Assembly: GCA_027456925.1 (NCBI GenBank)
Contig: DAIDTZ010000054.1
Span: forward strand, 1 to 14,989
From: Nitrospirota bacterium
Lineage (GTDB): Bacteria > Nitrospirota > UBA9217
Length of the DNA stretch: 14,989 nt
Reading direction: 5' to 3'
In this document: positions 1-6,882 of the stretch, piece by piece
Layout: every line of letters begins with the position of its first letter
Numbering within the stretch: the stretch's first letter is position 1
Translations under genes and position numbers: made by a program
The notes under the pieces: model-generated
Seen by the model: the letters and a program-made list of their open reading frames with translations, nothing else
Database searches by the model: none
Told to the model about the DNA's origin: nothing

Positions 1-338
1 GCTTAATACCTCATAAAAGCGCAAAGAGCATGAATTCCATTTCTATGTTCCCCTCTTTGGCATTACGATCACTGTCCTGCCGGATGTCTGTTTTGCTGCG
101 CATGGTATGGCAGACCGCGAAGGCGGTTTCCCTTCCCCTCATCGGCATGGGCGGCATTGTTACCTGCGAAGATGCCATTGAGTTCATTCTTGCCGGGGCA
201 TCGGCCGTCGCCGTGTGTACGGCGAATTTTGTGAATCCCCGGGCCACGCTCTACGTGATCGAGGGGATAGAGCGCGTCATGATTGAGCAAGGCGTGGGCG
301 CACTGAGCGAACTGATCGGAAAAGTGAGCGTTCCATGA
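1..338 (+). CDS. pyrD: Dihydroorotate dehydrogenase (PyrD), C-terminal part only
   Basis: This is the 3' end of a class 1 dihydroorotate dehydrogenase, the flavoenzyme that oxidises dihydroorotate to orotate in pyrimidine synthesis. From about base 96 the frame ending at TGA 336-338 reads as the end of the FMN-binding barrel: LRMVWQ, then IGMGGI (phosphate-binding glycine loop), EDAIEFILAGASAV, and NFVNP followed by VIEGI, all typical of PyrD. Before base 96 the frame does not match the expected GNITGGLSGP segment. Fragments of it seem to recur in other frames, for example a possible LFG-IT in the frame starting at base 50. The gene is therefore either frameshifted by sequence errors near a contig edge or decayed; ATG 30 is not the true start. 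The stop overlaps the next gene's ATG (ATGA, 335-338), so the two are probably co-transcribed. The family is secure; the state of the 5' part is not. Confidence 0.8.
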   Translation, partial: LIPHKSAKSMNSISMFPSLALRSLSCRMSVLLRMVWQTAKAVSLPLIGMGGIVTCEDAIEFILAGASAVAVCTANFVNPRATLYVIEGIERVMIEQGVGALSELIGKVSVP

Positions 339-1813
339 GGATCGTAACGAGCCTCAAGAGCAAGATCATTATAGCCGTTTCCGCCATTCTGGCGGTGACC
401 ATCGGACTCGGTACGTGGATCAATATCGGCTATCAGCGGGCGCAGATGGAAGATGCGCTCGAAGACAATGTGCTCATCATTTCCAACACGATCGAGCGGA
501 GTCTCGCGAATGCCATGATCGACGGAAAGAGCAAGGAAGTGCAGCACATTCTGGAGGCGGTCGGCGCTTACCACAATATCGAGGAGGTCAAGATCTTCAG
601 CCCGAGCGGGGTCATCCTGAAATCATCCAAGCGCTGGCTGATCGGCAGGAAGGTCGCTCCGAACGTGCAGAAATGGTTTTTCGCCGACAAAGTCAAAAAA
701 CCGATCAAACGGCGTGAAGAAGGTATTTTTTCGGTCCTGTTTCCCATCCCGAACGAGGAGCGCTGCTTTCACTGCCACGGGTCAAAAGCAAAATTGAACG
801 GCATACTTGCCGTGGATGTGTCCATGGCGCAGACCCAGGAAAAGGTAAGGGAGCTCACGAAGACCATGTTCCTCTGGGCCTTGGGCGTGACGGCGATCCT
901 GGCGGTGTCTCTTTCCCTCTTCTTAACACAGCTGGTCTCCAATCCGATACAGGAACTGATTACCACCATGGAACAAGCCGAACAGGGCCTTGAGGCACGG
1001 GCCGAAGTAAAAAGCTTTGATGAGATCGGCAGGCTGGGCGAGGCCTTCAACTCGCTGCTGACGAAGCTGGAACGGGCGCGGCGCAGAGTCGAACGATACC
1101 ACTACGAACAGATGAAACGGGCCGACCGGCTTGCCTCCATCGGAGAGATGGCCGCCGGCATCGCCCATGAGATCAAGAACCCGCTTGCGGGGATCGCCGG
1201 CGTGATCCAGGTGTTGAAGAAAGACCAGGCCGTCGGAGACCAGAAACGGGCGGTGTTGGACGAGGTCCTCTCCCAGGTGGAGCGCATGGACAAGGCAGTC
1301 CGGAACATGCTCTCCTTCGCCCGGCCGCCGGAGCCGAAAATGACGCTTGTGGACATCAATGAGCTGATCGGCAAGCTGCTCGATTTTCTCGCGCCTCAAT
1401 TCGCCAAGAATTCCATCGTGGTCGAGAGAAGACTGTCTCCGGGGCTGCCGTGGCTGACGCTCGACCCCGATTTGGCGCAGCAGGCGGTGATCAACATTGC
1501 GCTGAATGCGATTCAGGCGATGCCGGAAGGCGGGAAGTTTATTGTCGAATCGAAATCACAGAAACCGGCGGGAGAAAATACCGGCTCGGTTGAGATCCTG
1601 TTTTCCGATACGGGAAAGGGGATTTCCCCGGAAAACCTGGGCCGGATCTTCAGCCCCTTCTTCACGACGCGGCAGCAGGGCACCGGGTTGGGGCTGTCCA
1701 TCACCCAGCGGATCGTCGAACAGCATGGCGGTGAGATCAACGTCATGAGCTCTCCCGGAAAGGGGGCGACTTTTACCCTCACCTTCCCCTATCCGCAAAA
1801 AGGCAGCGCATAA
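335..1813 (+). CDS. Membrane sensor histidine kinase with periplasmic CXXCH (putative c-heme) sensor, HAMP, HisKA and HATPase domains
   Basis: This 492-residue protein is the sensor of a two-component system. A membrane segment lies at about residues 10-30 and a second at about 178-200, so the region between should be periplasmic. That region carries Cys144-Phe-His-Cys147-His148, the CXXCH motif that covalently binds heme c, just before a beta-rich stretch. A HAMP linker (about 201-253) follows. The HisKA domain has phospho-acceptor His278 in HEIKNP. The ATPase domain has the N-box (NIALNAIQAM), DTGKGI, FSPFFTT and GTGLGL, so the kinase looks active. The catalytic core resembles the NtrB/AtoS/ZraS group. 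The start ATG overlaps the pyrD stop and lacks a strong Shine-Dalgarno site, suggesting translational coupling. Its partner is the regulator 15 bases downstream. A heme-linked redox or gas signal is inferred; the actual signal is unknown, and no specific name is justified. Confidence 0.9.
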   Translation: MRIVTSLKSKIIIAVSAILAVTIGLGTWINIGYQRAQMEDALEDNVLIISNTIERSLANAMIDGKSKEVQHILEAVGAYHNIEEVKIFSPSGVILKSSKRWLIGRKVAPNVQKWFFADKVKKPIKRREEGIFSVLFPIPNEERCFHCHGSKAKLNGILAVDVSMAQTQEKVRELTKTMFLWALGVTAILAVSLSLFLTQLVSNPIQELITTMEQAEQGLEARAEVKSFDEIGRLGEAFNSLLTKLERARRRVERYHYEQMKRADRLASIGEMAAGIAHEIKNPLAGIAGVIQVLKKDQAVGDQKRAVLDEVLSQVERMDKAVRNMLSFARPPEPKMTLVDINELIGKLLDFLAPQFAKNSIVVERRLSPGLPWLTLDPDLAQQAVINIALNAIQAMPEGGKFIVESKSQKPAGENTGSVEILFSDTGKGISPENLGRIFSPFFTTRQQGTGLGLSITQRIVEQHGGEINVMSSPGKGATFTLTFPYPQKGSA

Positions 1814-1828
1814 GAGGAGCACGTTTTT

Positions 1829-3208
1829 ATGACGCAGAAAATTCTCGTTGTTGATGATGAAAAATTGATCCGCTGGACCCTGGAGCAGCATCTGGTAAAG
1901 GAAGGGTATGAGGTTGCCAGCGCAGATTCAGCGGAAAAAGGACTGGAGCTGATCAACGAGGATCCTCCCGACCTGGTCCTTCTCGATAATCGTCTGCCGG
2001 AGATGACAGGCCTGGAACTGCTGGAAAAACTCAATGTGCAGGAACGCGGAATCATGGTCATCATGATCACCGCCTACGGCATGGTCGAGACAGCGGTGAA
2101 GGCCATGAAGCACGGCGCCTACGATTATATCAGCAAACCTTTTAATCTCGAAGAGCTCACGTTCGTCATCAAGAAGGCCCTGGAAGCGGGTTCCCTGCGC
2201 ACCCAGGTAAAACAGCTGCGCCAGGAATTCAGCAGCAAGGTCGATACGATCATCGGGGAAAGCGATGAGATGATGAAGGTGAAGAACCTCATCCGAAAGA
2301 TCGCGAAGAGCGACGCAACCACTGTGCTGATCCAGGGAGAGAGCGGGACCGGCAAAGAGCTGGTGGCAAAGGCCCTTCACTACAGCAGCGCCCGGGCTGA
2401 CCAGCCTTTTATGGCCATTAACTGCGCCGCGCTCCCCGTCACGCTGCTTGAGAGCGAGCTCATGGGCCACGAAAAGGGAGCGTTTACCGACGCCAAGACG
2501 TCAAAAAAGGGCCTTTTCGAACTCGCCGACGGCGGTACCGTTTTCCTCGACGAAATCGGGGATATGGACATGAGCATGCAGGCCAAGCTGCTCCGCATGC
2601 TCGAGGAAAAGACCTTTAAGCGCGTCGGCGGCGTGAAGGACATCAAGGTGAATGTCCGGCTTGTCTCGGCCACAAACCAGGAGCTTTTGAAAGCCATGCG
2701 CGAAGGAGGCTTCCGGAAAGACCTGTATTATCGATTGCAGGTAGTGCCGATCTATTTGCCCCCCTTGCGGGACCGGGGGCAGGATATCCTGGTGCTGGCG
2801 CGCCACTTTATCGAATATTTCAACAAGGAGTGCCATAAGAACGTGCTCGGGATCTCAAAGGAAGCCGAGCAGATACTCCTCTCCCATCATTGGCCGGGGA
2901 ACGTGAGGGAATTAAAGAATGTGATCGAACGGGCAATGATCCTCGACATCGACAGCGAGATCCTGCCCGAACATCTGTCGCCTGATATTCTGGAGGGGAG
3001 GCCGGCAACGTCGGCTTCGTCACTCACTCCGGTTTCCCTGGAAGGGCTGGTCATCCCCGATTCAGGATTGTCCATCGAAGACGTGGAGAACGCCCTGGTC
3101 CACAAAGCGCTGGATATGGCCGGCGGAAACCAGACAAGAGCGGCGCAGCTCCTGAAAATGCCGCGCGACGCTTTCCGGCGGAGAATGAAGCGGTTCGGAA
3201 TTATTTGA
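1829..3208 (+). CDS. Sigma-54-dependent response regulator (NtrC/AtoC/ZraR type)
   Basis: This 459-residue protein is the cognate regulator of the preceding kinase. Its receiver domain (about 1-120) has the acidic pair D9/D10, phospho-acceptor Asp53, Thr81 and Lys103. Its AAA+ sigma-54 activation domain has Walker A GESGTGKE (Lys176), and Walker B reads FLDEIGD. The loop that contacts sigma-54 reads GAFTDA at 217-222 instead of the usual GAFTGA. A Fis-type helix-turn-helix at the C-terminus includes GNQTRAAQLL. The start ATG follows an AGAGGAG ribosome site at 1814-1820. Family members remodel sigma-54 RNA polymerase at -24/-12 promoters after phosphorylation. I saw no such promoter in this window, so its targets are unknown. 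The protein is paralogous to PilR (13153-14526) but sits with a different type of kinase. Confidence 0.93.
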   Translation: MTQKILVVDDEKLIRWTLEQHLVKEGYEVASADSAEKGLELINEDPPDLVLLDNRLPEMTGLELLEKLNVQERGIMVIMITAYGMVETAVKAMKHGAYDYISKPFNLEELTFVIKKALEAGSLRTQVKQLRQEFSSKVDTIIGESDEMMKVKNLIRKIAKSDATTVLIQGESGTGKELVAKALHYSSARADQPFMAINCAALPVTLLESELMGHEKGAFTDAKTSKKGLFELADGGTVFLDEIGDMDMSMQAKLLRMLEEKTFKRVGGVKDIKVNVRLVSATNQELLKAMREGGFRKDLYYRLQVVPIYLPPLRDRGQDILVLARHFIEYFNKECHKNVLGISKEAEQILLSHHWPGNVRELKNVIERAMILDIDSEILPEHLSPDILEGRPATSASSLTPVSLEGLVIPDSGLSIEDVENALVHKALDMAGGNQTRAAQLLKMPRDAFRRRMKRFGII

Positions 3209-3212
3209 TAAG

Positions 3213-3236
3213 CAGGCTTGCAAGCTGACAAGCCTG
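3213..3236. repeat. Perfect 8-bp inverted repeat after the response regulator
   Basis: CAGGCTTG (3213-3220) and CAAGCCTG (3229-3236) form a perfect 8-bp stem with an 8-base loop. The element starts 4 bases after the regulator's stop codon. No T-tract follows, so it is not a classical intrinsic terminator, though it could act in termination or 3'-end protection. More CAAGC/GCTTG copies follow to about 3255 and could form alternative stems. Confidence 0.5.
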
Positions 3237-3280
3237 AAAGCAAGCGCAAGCTTGATTGCTCGTTGTCTCAAAAGATTTTC

Positions 3281-3310
3281 TTGACAGCGAAAGCGGGAAT
3301 AGGGTATAAC
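3281..3310 (+). promoter_or_regulatory. Sigma-70-type promoter of the tRNA-Thr gene
   Basis: TTGACA at 3281-3286 and TATAAC at 3305-3310 are separated by 18 bases. Predicted transcription starts near 3317, about 28 bases before the mature tRNA 5' end at 3345. It is the only strong promoter-like element between the regulator and the tRNA. Confidence 0.7.
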
Positions 3311-3344
3311 CTACCGTCTCTCATCTTCATGTCATTCTCGAAAC

Positions 3345-3419
3345 GCCGGCGTAGCTCAGTGGTAGAGCAGCTGATTCGTAATCAGCAGGTCGTCCGTTCA
3401 ACCCGGATCGCCGGCTCCA
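3345..3419 (+). tRNA. tRNA-Thr, anticodon CGT, with encoded CCA
   Basis: The sequence folds into a full cloverleaf. The acceptor stem GCCGGCG (3345-3351) pairs with CGCCGGC (3409-3415). The D stem is GCTC/GAGC with a 7-base loop. The anticodon stem GCTGA/TCAGC (3370-3374, 3382-3386) encloses loop TTCGTAA, giving anticodon CGT at 3377-3379, which reads the threonine codon ACG. The variable loop is AGGTC. The T stem GTCCG/CGGAT (3392-3396, 3404-3408) encloses TTCAACC. The discriminator is T3416 and CCA is encoded at 3417-3419. A T-run at 3421-3425 follows directly and may help end transcription. Confidence 0.96.
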
Positions 3420-3809
3420 CTTTTTCAATTCAAAGCTGTTCCATACTATTACTATTAAACCCTCCGCACAGCACTAAATTTGCCTCCACATTGAGATTAG
3501 ATGATGGCCTTTATAGACGGCATTGATCGATCTTGAAGAGAGGGGAGGTCGTCTTTTTTTACATGCTCATCATTGCCTACAGTGTGCCCACGGTATGAAA
3601 TAAATTTCACAAAGAATATTATTTTGCTTGCATTCATCTATTCTGGATTCGATAACCAGCCTATTCTGTTTTGGAAGTGTGGCAAACGATGATATTGAAA
3701 TCTTCATTGAGAACACAAAAGACCACCGTAAAATTGCGCAGTTGATGACGTCCAGACTTTTCTCTCGCCTCGGCAAGAACAAAAACAAATGGTAACAAAA
3801 AGAAAAAGG
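3420..3809. other. AT-richer intergenic stretch between tRNA-Thr and the pgsA promoter
   Basis: About 390 bases without a convincing gene and visibly more AT-rich than the flanking coding DNA. A T7 run at 3554-3560 follows a G-rich stretch, and AGACG/CGTCT arms lie about 30 bases apart, but no stable terminator hairpin is apparent. Both strands contain short open frames; the most protein-like is the 38-codon frame at 3679-3795, listed separately. I found no duplicated tRNA 3' end that would mark an integrated element. Confidence 0.6.
3679..3795 (+). CDS. Possible small protein or gene remnant, 38 residues, unknown
   Basis: A GTG-initiated frame would encode MANDDIEIF followed by a basic helical-looking tail (QLMTSRLFSRLGKNKNKW), ending at TAA 3793-3795. 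The same frame stays open upstream to a TAA at about 3603 without an ATG. The mix of acidic and basic residues looks more like a real protein than most chance ORFs here. However, the ribosome site is poor (GGAAGT directly against the GTG), no family is recognisable, and it lies in AT-rich intergenic DNA. It may be the 3' end of a decayed gene or simply chance. Confidence 0.2.
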   Translation: MANDDIEIFIENTKDHRKIAQLMTSRLFSRLGKNKNKW

Positions 3810-3838
3810 TTGACAATACAAATAAACATGTTTAATAT
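3810..3838 (+). promoter_or_regulatory. Near-consensus sigma-70 promoter of the pgsA operon
   Basis: TTGACA at 3810-3815, a 17-base spacer and TAATAT at 3833-3838 place transcription start near 3845, leaving a leader of about 28 bases before the pgsA ATG. The hexamers and spacing are identical to those of the pilB promoter at 7041-7069. Confidence 0.82.
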
Positions 3839-3872
3839 CTTTCGTCAGGTAATGTGAAACAACGGGGTGCCG

Positions 3873-4409
3873 ATGAACCTTCCGAATTATATTACGCTTA
3901 CCCGCGTCATACTGATCCCTTTTTTCATCAATTTGATGATCTACGGTTATTACGGAGCCGCCCTGGCCGTTTTTGTCGTTGCCTGCGTGACCGACGCCCT
4001 TGACGGCATGATCGCGCGACTTACCAATTCGAAGACGGAACTGGGTGCGTTCCTGGACCCGATGGCAGACAAGCTGCTGATCGTTTCGGCTTTTGTGACG
4101 CTCGTACTCCTGCAGATGCTGCCAATCTGGCTCGTGATCATCGTCGTGAGCCGGGATGTCATTCTCGTGCTCGGGAGCGTTGCAATCTATTTTATCGGAC
4201 GGGATTTCAAAGCCCGGCCGTCCATTATCGGAAAAGCGGCCACGGTGCTGCAACTGGTCGTGGTAACGCTTGCCCTGGCTCTGAACAATGATGGAACGAC
4301 CGGGGGATTCATCCCTATTTTACACTGGACGACGGCGGTCTTCACGATTGCCTCGGGCGTTCAATATGTGGTCCGCGGCATAAAAATCGCGGGGAATGAT
4401 GCGCAGTGA
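3873..4409 (+). CDS. pgsA: CDP-diacylglycerol--glycerol-3-phosphate 3-phosphatidyltransferase
   Basis: This 178-residue integral membrane enzyme transfers phosphatidyl from CDP-diacylglycerol to glycerol-3-phosphate, making phosphatidylglycerol phosphate, the committed step to phosphatidylglycerol and cardiolipin. The CDP-alcohol phosphotransferase signature is complete: D44-G45-x2-A48-R49-x8-G58-x3-D62-x3-D66, with the extra upstream D41. Several hydrophobic segments follow, and the length suits the family. The N-terminus MNLPNYITLTR is typical of PgsA and favours ATG 3873, with GGGG at 3864-3867 as ribosome site, over the in-frame GTG at 3867. It is the first gene of an operon with the helix-turn-helix, DUF512 and aroE genes. 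Other members of the superfamily use different acceptor alcohols; the N-terminus and size point to PgsA. Confidence 0.92.
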   Translation: MNLPNYITLTRVILIPFFINLMIYGYYGAALAVFVVACVTDALDGMIARLTNSKTELGAFLDPMADKLLIVSAFVTLVLLQMLPIWLVIIVVSRDVILVLGSVAIYFIGRDFKARPSIIGKAATVLQLVVVTLALALNNDGTTGGFIPILHWTTAVFTIASGVQYVVRGIKIAGNDAQ

Positions 4410-4420
4410 TTAAACCATCC

Positions 4421-4426
4421 GGGAGG
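4421..4426 (+). promoter_or_regulatory. Ribosome binding site that sets the start of the helix-turn-helix gene
   Basis: GGGAGG lies 6 bases before ATG 4433. The same frame is open further upstream to a GTG at 4406 that overlaps the pgsA stop, but that GTG has no ribosome site, so ATG 4433 is the better start. Confidence 0.75.
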
Positions 4427-4432
4427 CAGTCT

Positions 4433-4867
4433 ATGAAGATATCCGATATGATCAGGCAGGCATTGGAAAAAAAAGGGTTTAAAAACCTGAAGGATGCGTC
4501 CAAGGTTCTCGGGATCAGCCCGGAGCTGCTGCGCGTTACGATCAATAAGGGGCATATTCCCAAAGACACGACCCTCATGATGATTGCGGGCAAGCTGAAT
4601 ATCGACAAGTCGGTCCTCATTCTTTCGGCGCACCAGGAAAAGGTCCCCGCCGAGGTAAAAGGGTTTTTTCTCTCGCCCTCGCAGGCCAAGTTCCGGCGGG
4701 GAAAGCGCAAATATCCGCTTTCCGAGGAACAGATCAATTATCTCGAAAAAATTCTGAGCGTGGACGAGATCATGATGCTGCGAAAATTCCGGCAAGTGTC
4801 CGATGAAGCACGGACCCAGATAGACGGATACGTAGATTTTATGTTTGCTTCCAAGAGGAGCGCCTGA
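4433..4867 (+). CDS. Small helix-turn-helix (XRE-like) protein of unknown role
   Basis: This 144-residue soluble protein has an XRE/Cro-like helix-turn-helix at about residues 5-60: a first helix with MIRQALEKKG, then LKDASKVLGISPELL and the putative recognition helix LRVTINKGHIPKD, followed by a MMIAGKLNID helix. The rest has a basic patch (KFRRGKRK) and a helical C-terminal region with DEIMMLRKFRQVSDEAR. It could bind DNA as a small regulator, but no target is evident. It sits between pgsA (23-base gap) and the DUF512 gene, whose TTG start follows its stop immediately, so all three are probably co-expressed. A helix-turn-helix fold used for something other than transcription control is possible. 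No specific name is justified. Confidence 0.8.
   Translation: MKISDMIRQALEKKGFKNLKDASKVLGISPELLRVTINKGHIPKDTTLMMIAGKLNIDKSVLILSAHQEKVPAEVKGFFLSPSQAKFRRGKRKYPLSEEQINYLEKILSVDEIMMLRKFRQVSDEARTQIDGYVDFMFASKRSA
4854..4860 (+). promoter_or_regulatory. Ribosome binding site for the TTG start of the DUF512 gene
   Basis: AGAGGAG lies within the last codons of the helix-turn-helix gene, 7 bases before TTG 4868. Its strength and spacing support TTG as a genuine start. Confidence 0.75.
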
Positions 4868-6163
4868 TTGTTAGAGATTCTTACGGTCCTTCCGGAAAGC
4901 ATTGCCGCGCAGTCAGGGTTCAAGCCGGGCGACAGGATTGTCTCCATAAACGGGGAAGATGTCTGCGACGACATAGATTATAAATTTTTCGTTGCTGACG
5001 AGCATATTATCGTCAAGCTGAGGACCAAACAAGGCAGGCTCAGGACCTATGCCATAGATAAGGCCCCCGACGATACGCTCGGCATCGAGTTCGCTCCGAT
5101 CAACATCAAACGATGCAGGAATAAGTGCATTTTTTGTTTTGTCGACCAGATGCCGGCCGGCTGCCGAAAAAGCCTGTACATAAAAGACGACGACTTCCGG
5201 GCGTCGTTTCTGCACGGCAATTACATCACGCTTGGGTCCCTGAGCGAAGCCGACTGGGCCCGGATATTCAAGCAGCGCCTCTCGCCTCTTTACATTTCAG
5301 TCCACACAACAGATCCGTTGCTCCGCTCCTTCATTCTGGGGAACAGCAAAGCTCCGGATATCATGGCGAGCATGAGGCGGCTGGCCGCGGGCGGAATCAG
5401 GATGCACACCCAGATCGTTTTATGCCCCGGCGTCAATGACGGACACTATCTGGAACGAACGCTCGATGATTTGTCCGGCCTTTTCCCGGCTGTTGCGTCC
5501 GTTGCCGTTGTGCCCGTCGGGATCACGTCCCACAGGAATGACCTGTTTCCTCTTGGAAAATTTTCACGGCGCGAGGCCCGTGCCGTGCTCGATATGACCG
5601 TTCAATTCGGGAAAGCATGCAAAAAGCAGTTTGGTTCGCGTTTTGTGTACGCTTCCGACGAATTTTATATTCAGGCGGGAGAGGTGTTTCCTTCGGCCTC
5701 TTTTTATGAAGATTTTCCACAGATTGAAAACGGCGTAGGCATGGTGTCGACGTTTCTCCGCGAGGTGTCCCGTACCAGGGTGCCTGCGCGTGTTCAGCCT
5801 GTAAAAATAACGATTGCGACCGGGGTGTCGTTCAGCAAAGTTTTGAAAGATATCATGCCGAGGCTCAGGAAAGTCCGGGGTGCGGAAATAAACCTCGTCA
5901 CGGTGAAAAACGTTTTTTTTGGCCCCTTGGTAACGGTTGCGGGCCTTTTGACCGGGAGCGACCTGGTAAAGGCCTTGCAGAACCGGCCCTTGGGAGATCG
6001 CCTGCTTATTCCCGCAACCATGCTGAAAGAAGAGGAAGATGTGTTTCTTGATGATATGACGCTTTCGCAGCTTGAGGAACGACTGAACATTGCGATTACG
6101 CCGGTGGCCGGTTTTCGGAAACTGATGAATGCAATTCGGGGCAACGGGAGGGCCGGACGATGA
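4868..6163 (+). CDS. DUF512 family protein: PDZ domain plus radical-SAM-like Fe-S domain
   Basis: This 431-residue protein belongs to a conserved bacterial family of unknown biochemical function. An N-terminal PDZ-like domain (about 1-65) shows GFKPGDRIVSING. A cluster Cys83-x3-Cys87-x2-Cys90 (CRNKCIFC, then FVDQMP) follows, matching the CX3CX2C that ligates the 4Fe-4S cluster of radical SAM enzymes. The long central and C-terminal part carries family-typical stretches (DDDFRASFLHGNYITL, CPGVNDG, PVGITSHR, the ASDEFY region, and ending in IPATMLK and DD). It starts with TTG 4868 directly after the previous stop, supported by AGAGGAG at 4854-4860. Its stop overlaps the aroE ATG by 4 bases. The Fe-S cluster and SAM chemistry are inferred from the motif, and the substrate is unknown. 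Confidence 0.9.
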   Translation: MLEILTVLPESIAAQSGFKPGDRIVSINGEDVCDDIDYKFFVADEHIIVKLRTKQGRLRTYAIDKAPDDTLGIEFAPINIKRCRNKCIFCFVDQMPAGCRKSLYIKDDDFRASFLHGNYITLGSLSEADWARIFKQRLSPLYISVHTTDPLLRSFILGNSKAPDIMASMRRLAAGGIRMHTQIVLCPGVNDGHYLERTLDDLSGLFPAVASVAVVPVGITSHRNDLFPLGKFSRREARAVLDMTVQFGKACKKQFGSRFVYASDEFYIQAGEVFPSASFYEDFPQIENGVGMVSTFLREVSRTRVPARVQPVKITIATGVSFSKVLKDIMPRLRKVRGAEINLVTVKNVFFGPLVTVAGLLTGSDLVKALQNRPLGDRLLIPATMLKEEEDVFLDDMTLSQLEERLNIAITPVAGFRKLMNAIRGNGRAGR

Positions 6164-6882
6164 TCTCGGGCAAAACACGGTTGTATGGAATTTTCGGGTA
6201 TCCTGTTGAGCACACTTTCTCCCCGGGAATGCATAACGCCGCTTTCCAGAAATTGCGCATGGATGCATGCTATGTTCCTTTTGGCGTGAGGCCTGATGAC
6301 CTTGGCGAGGCGACAAAAGCGCTTATCCCCCTCGGCCTGTGCGGGCTCAACGTCACGGTGCCGCACAAGGAAAAGATCATTGCCTACCTGGACGAGCTTT
6401 CGGAAGAGGCCCGGCTGATCGGAGCGGTCAACACGATCGAGATGAAGGACGGGAAACTGATCGGCCACAACACGGACGGCCGGGGCTTTCTGCGGTCGCT
6501 CCGCGATAATGCAGGGTTCAACCCGAAGGGAAAAAAGATCCTGATCGTCGGATCGGGCGGCGCGGCGCGGGCCGTGGGGTTCAGCCTTGCGCTGGCAGGC
6601 GCAAAAAAAATCCTGTTGAGCGATCTTGACGCAGAGAAGGCCGATAAATTAGTGGCCGACATCCGCGAAAAAACCGGAAGGGATGTGGAATCCATTGATG
6701 GTGCGTCCCTTGCTGCATATTCGGCAAAAGCCGACTGCCTGATCAACGCCACGCCGCTTGGATTGAAGAAGACGGACCCGCTGCCCCTTGCAGCAGACCA
6801 CATCAGAAAGAACCACCTGGTATGCGATCTGGTTTACAATCCCGTTGAAACCGGTTTTTTGAAAGCGGCAAAAGCACGGTGA
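6160..6882 (+). CDS. aroE: Shikimate dehydrogenase (AroE), cut short by an in-frame TGA
   Basis: AroE reduces 3-dehydroshikimate to shikimate with NADPH in the chorismate pathway. The N-terminal substrate domain shows GYPVEHTFSPGMHNAAF and NVTVPHKE with catalytic Lys70. Catalytic Asp106 lies in GHNTDGRGF, and the nucleotide-binding loop GSGGAARA starts at Gly131. The frame stops at codon 241 (TGA 6880-6882) after LVYNPVETGFL and KAAKAR, giving 240 residues, about 30-50 short of the family. The missing end is present downstream in the same frame (6883-7029). In E. coli AroE the matching position is glycine (QRGSKR), so one GGA-to-TGA change explains the stop. Start ATG 6160 overlaps the DUF512 stop. 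Whether the organism makes a full-length enzyme depends on whether the TGA is real. Confidence 0.85.
   Translation: MISGKTRLYGIFGYPVEHTFSPGMHNAAFQKLRMDACYVPFGVRPDDLGEATKALIPLGLCGLNVTVPHKEKIIAYLDELSEEARLIGAVNTIEMKDGKLIGHNTDGRGFLRSLRDNAGFNPKGKKILIVGSGGAARAVGFSLALAGAKKILLSDLDAEKADKLVADIREKTGRDVESIDGASLAAYSAKADCLINATPLGLKKTDPLPLAADHIRKNHLVCDLVYNPVETGFLKAAKAR

Noticed and set aside
3213..3260. CRISPR-like repeat array
   Set aside because: The repeated units are only 5-8 bases, irregularly spaced and partly overlapping, without spacers.
3392..3420. tRNA-Thr 3' end as an integration site
   Set aside because: No second copy of the tRNA 3' sequence, integrase gene or phage-like gene is in the window.
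3218..3526. 102-codon plus-strand open frame covering the tRNA
   Set aside because: It runs through the promoter and the whole tRNA-Thr gene, lacks a ribosome site, and has low-complexity content without family resemblance.
3570..4253. 227-codon minus-strand open frame across the gap and pgsA
   Set aside because: Over half is antisense to pgsA, and the part in the gap shows no family resemblance and no plausible start signal.
6880..6882. UGA read as glycine, as in some candidate-phylum genetic codes
   Set aside because: Many genes here end normally at TGA, often overlapping the next ATG, and no other conserved glycine is encoded by TGA in the pil or regulator genes.
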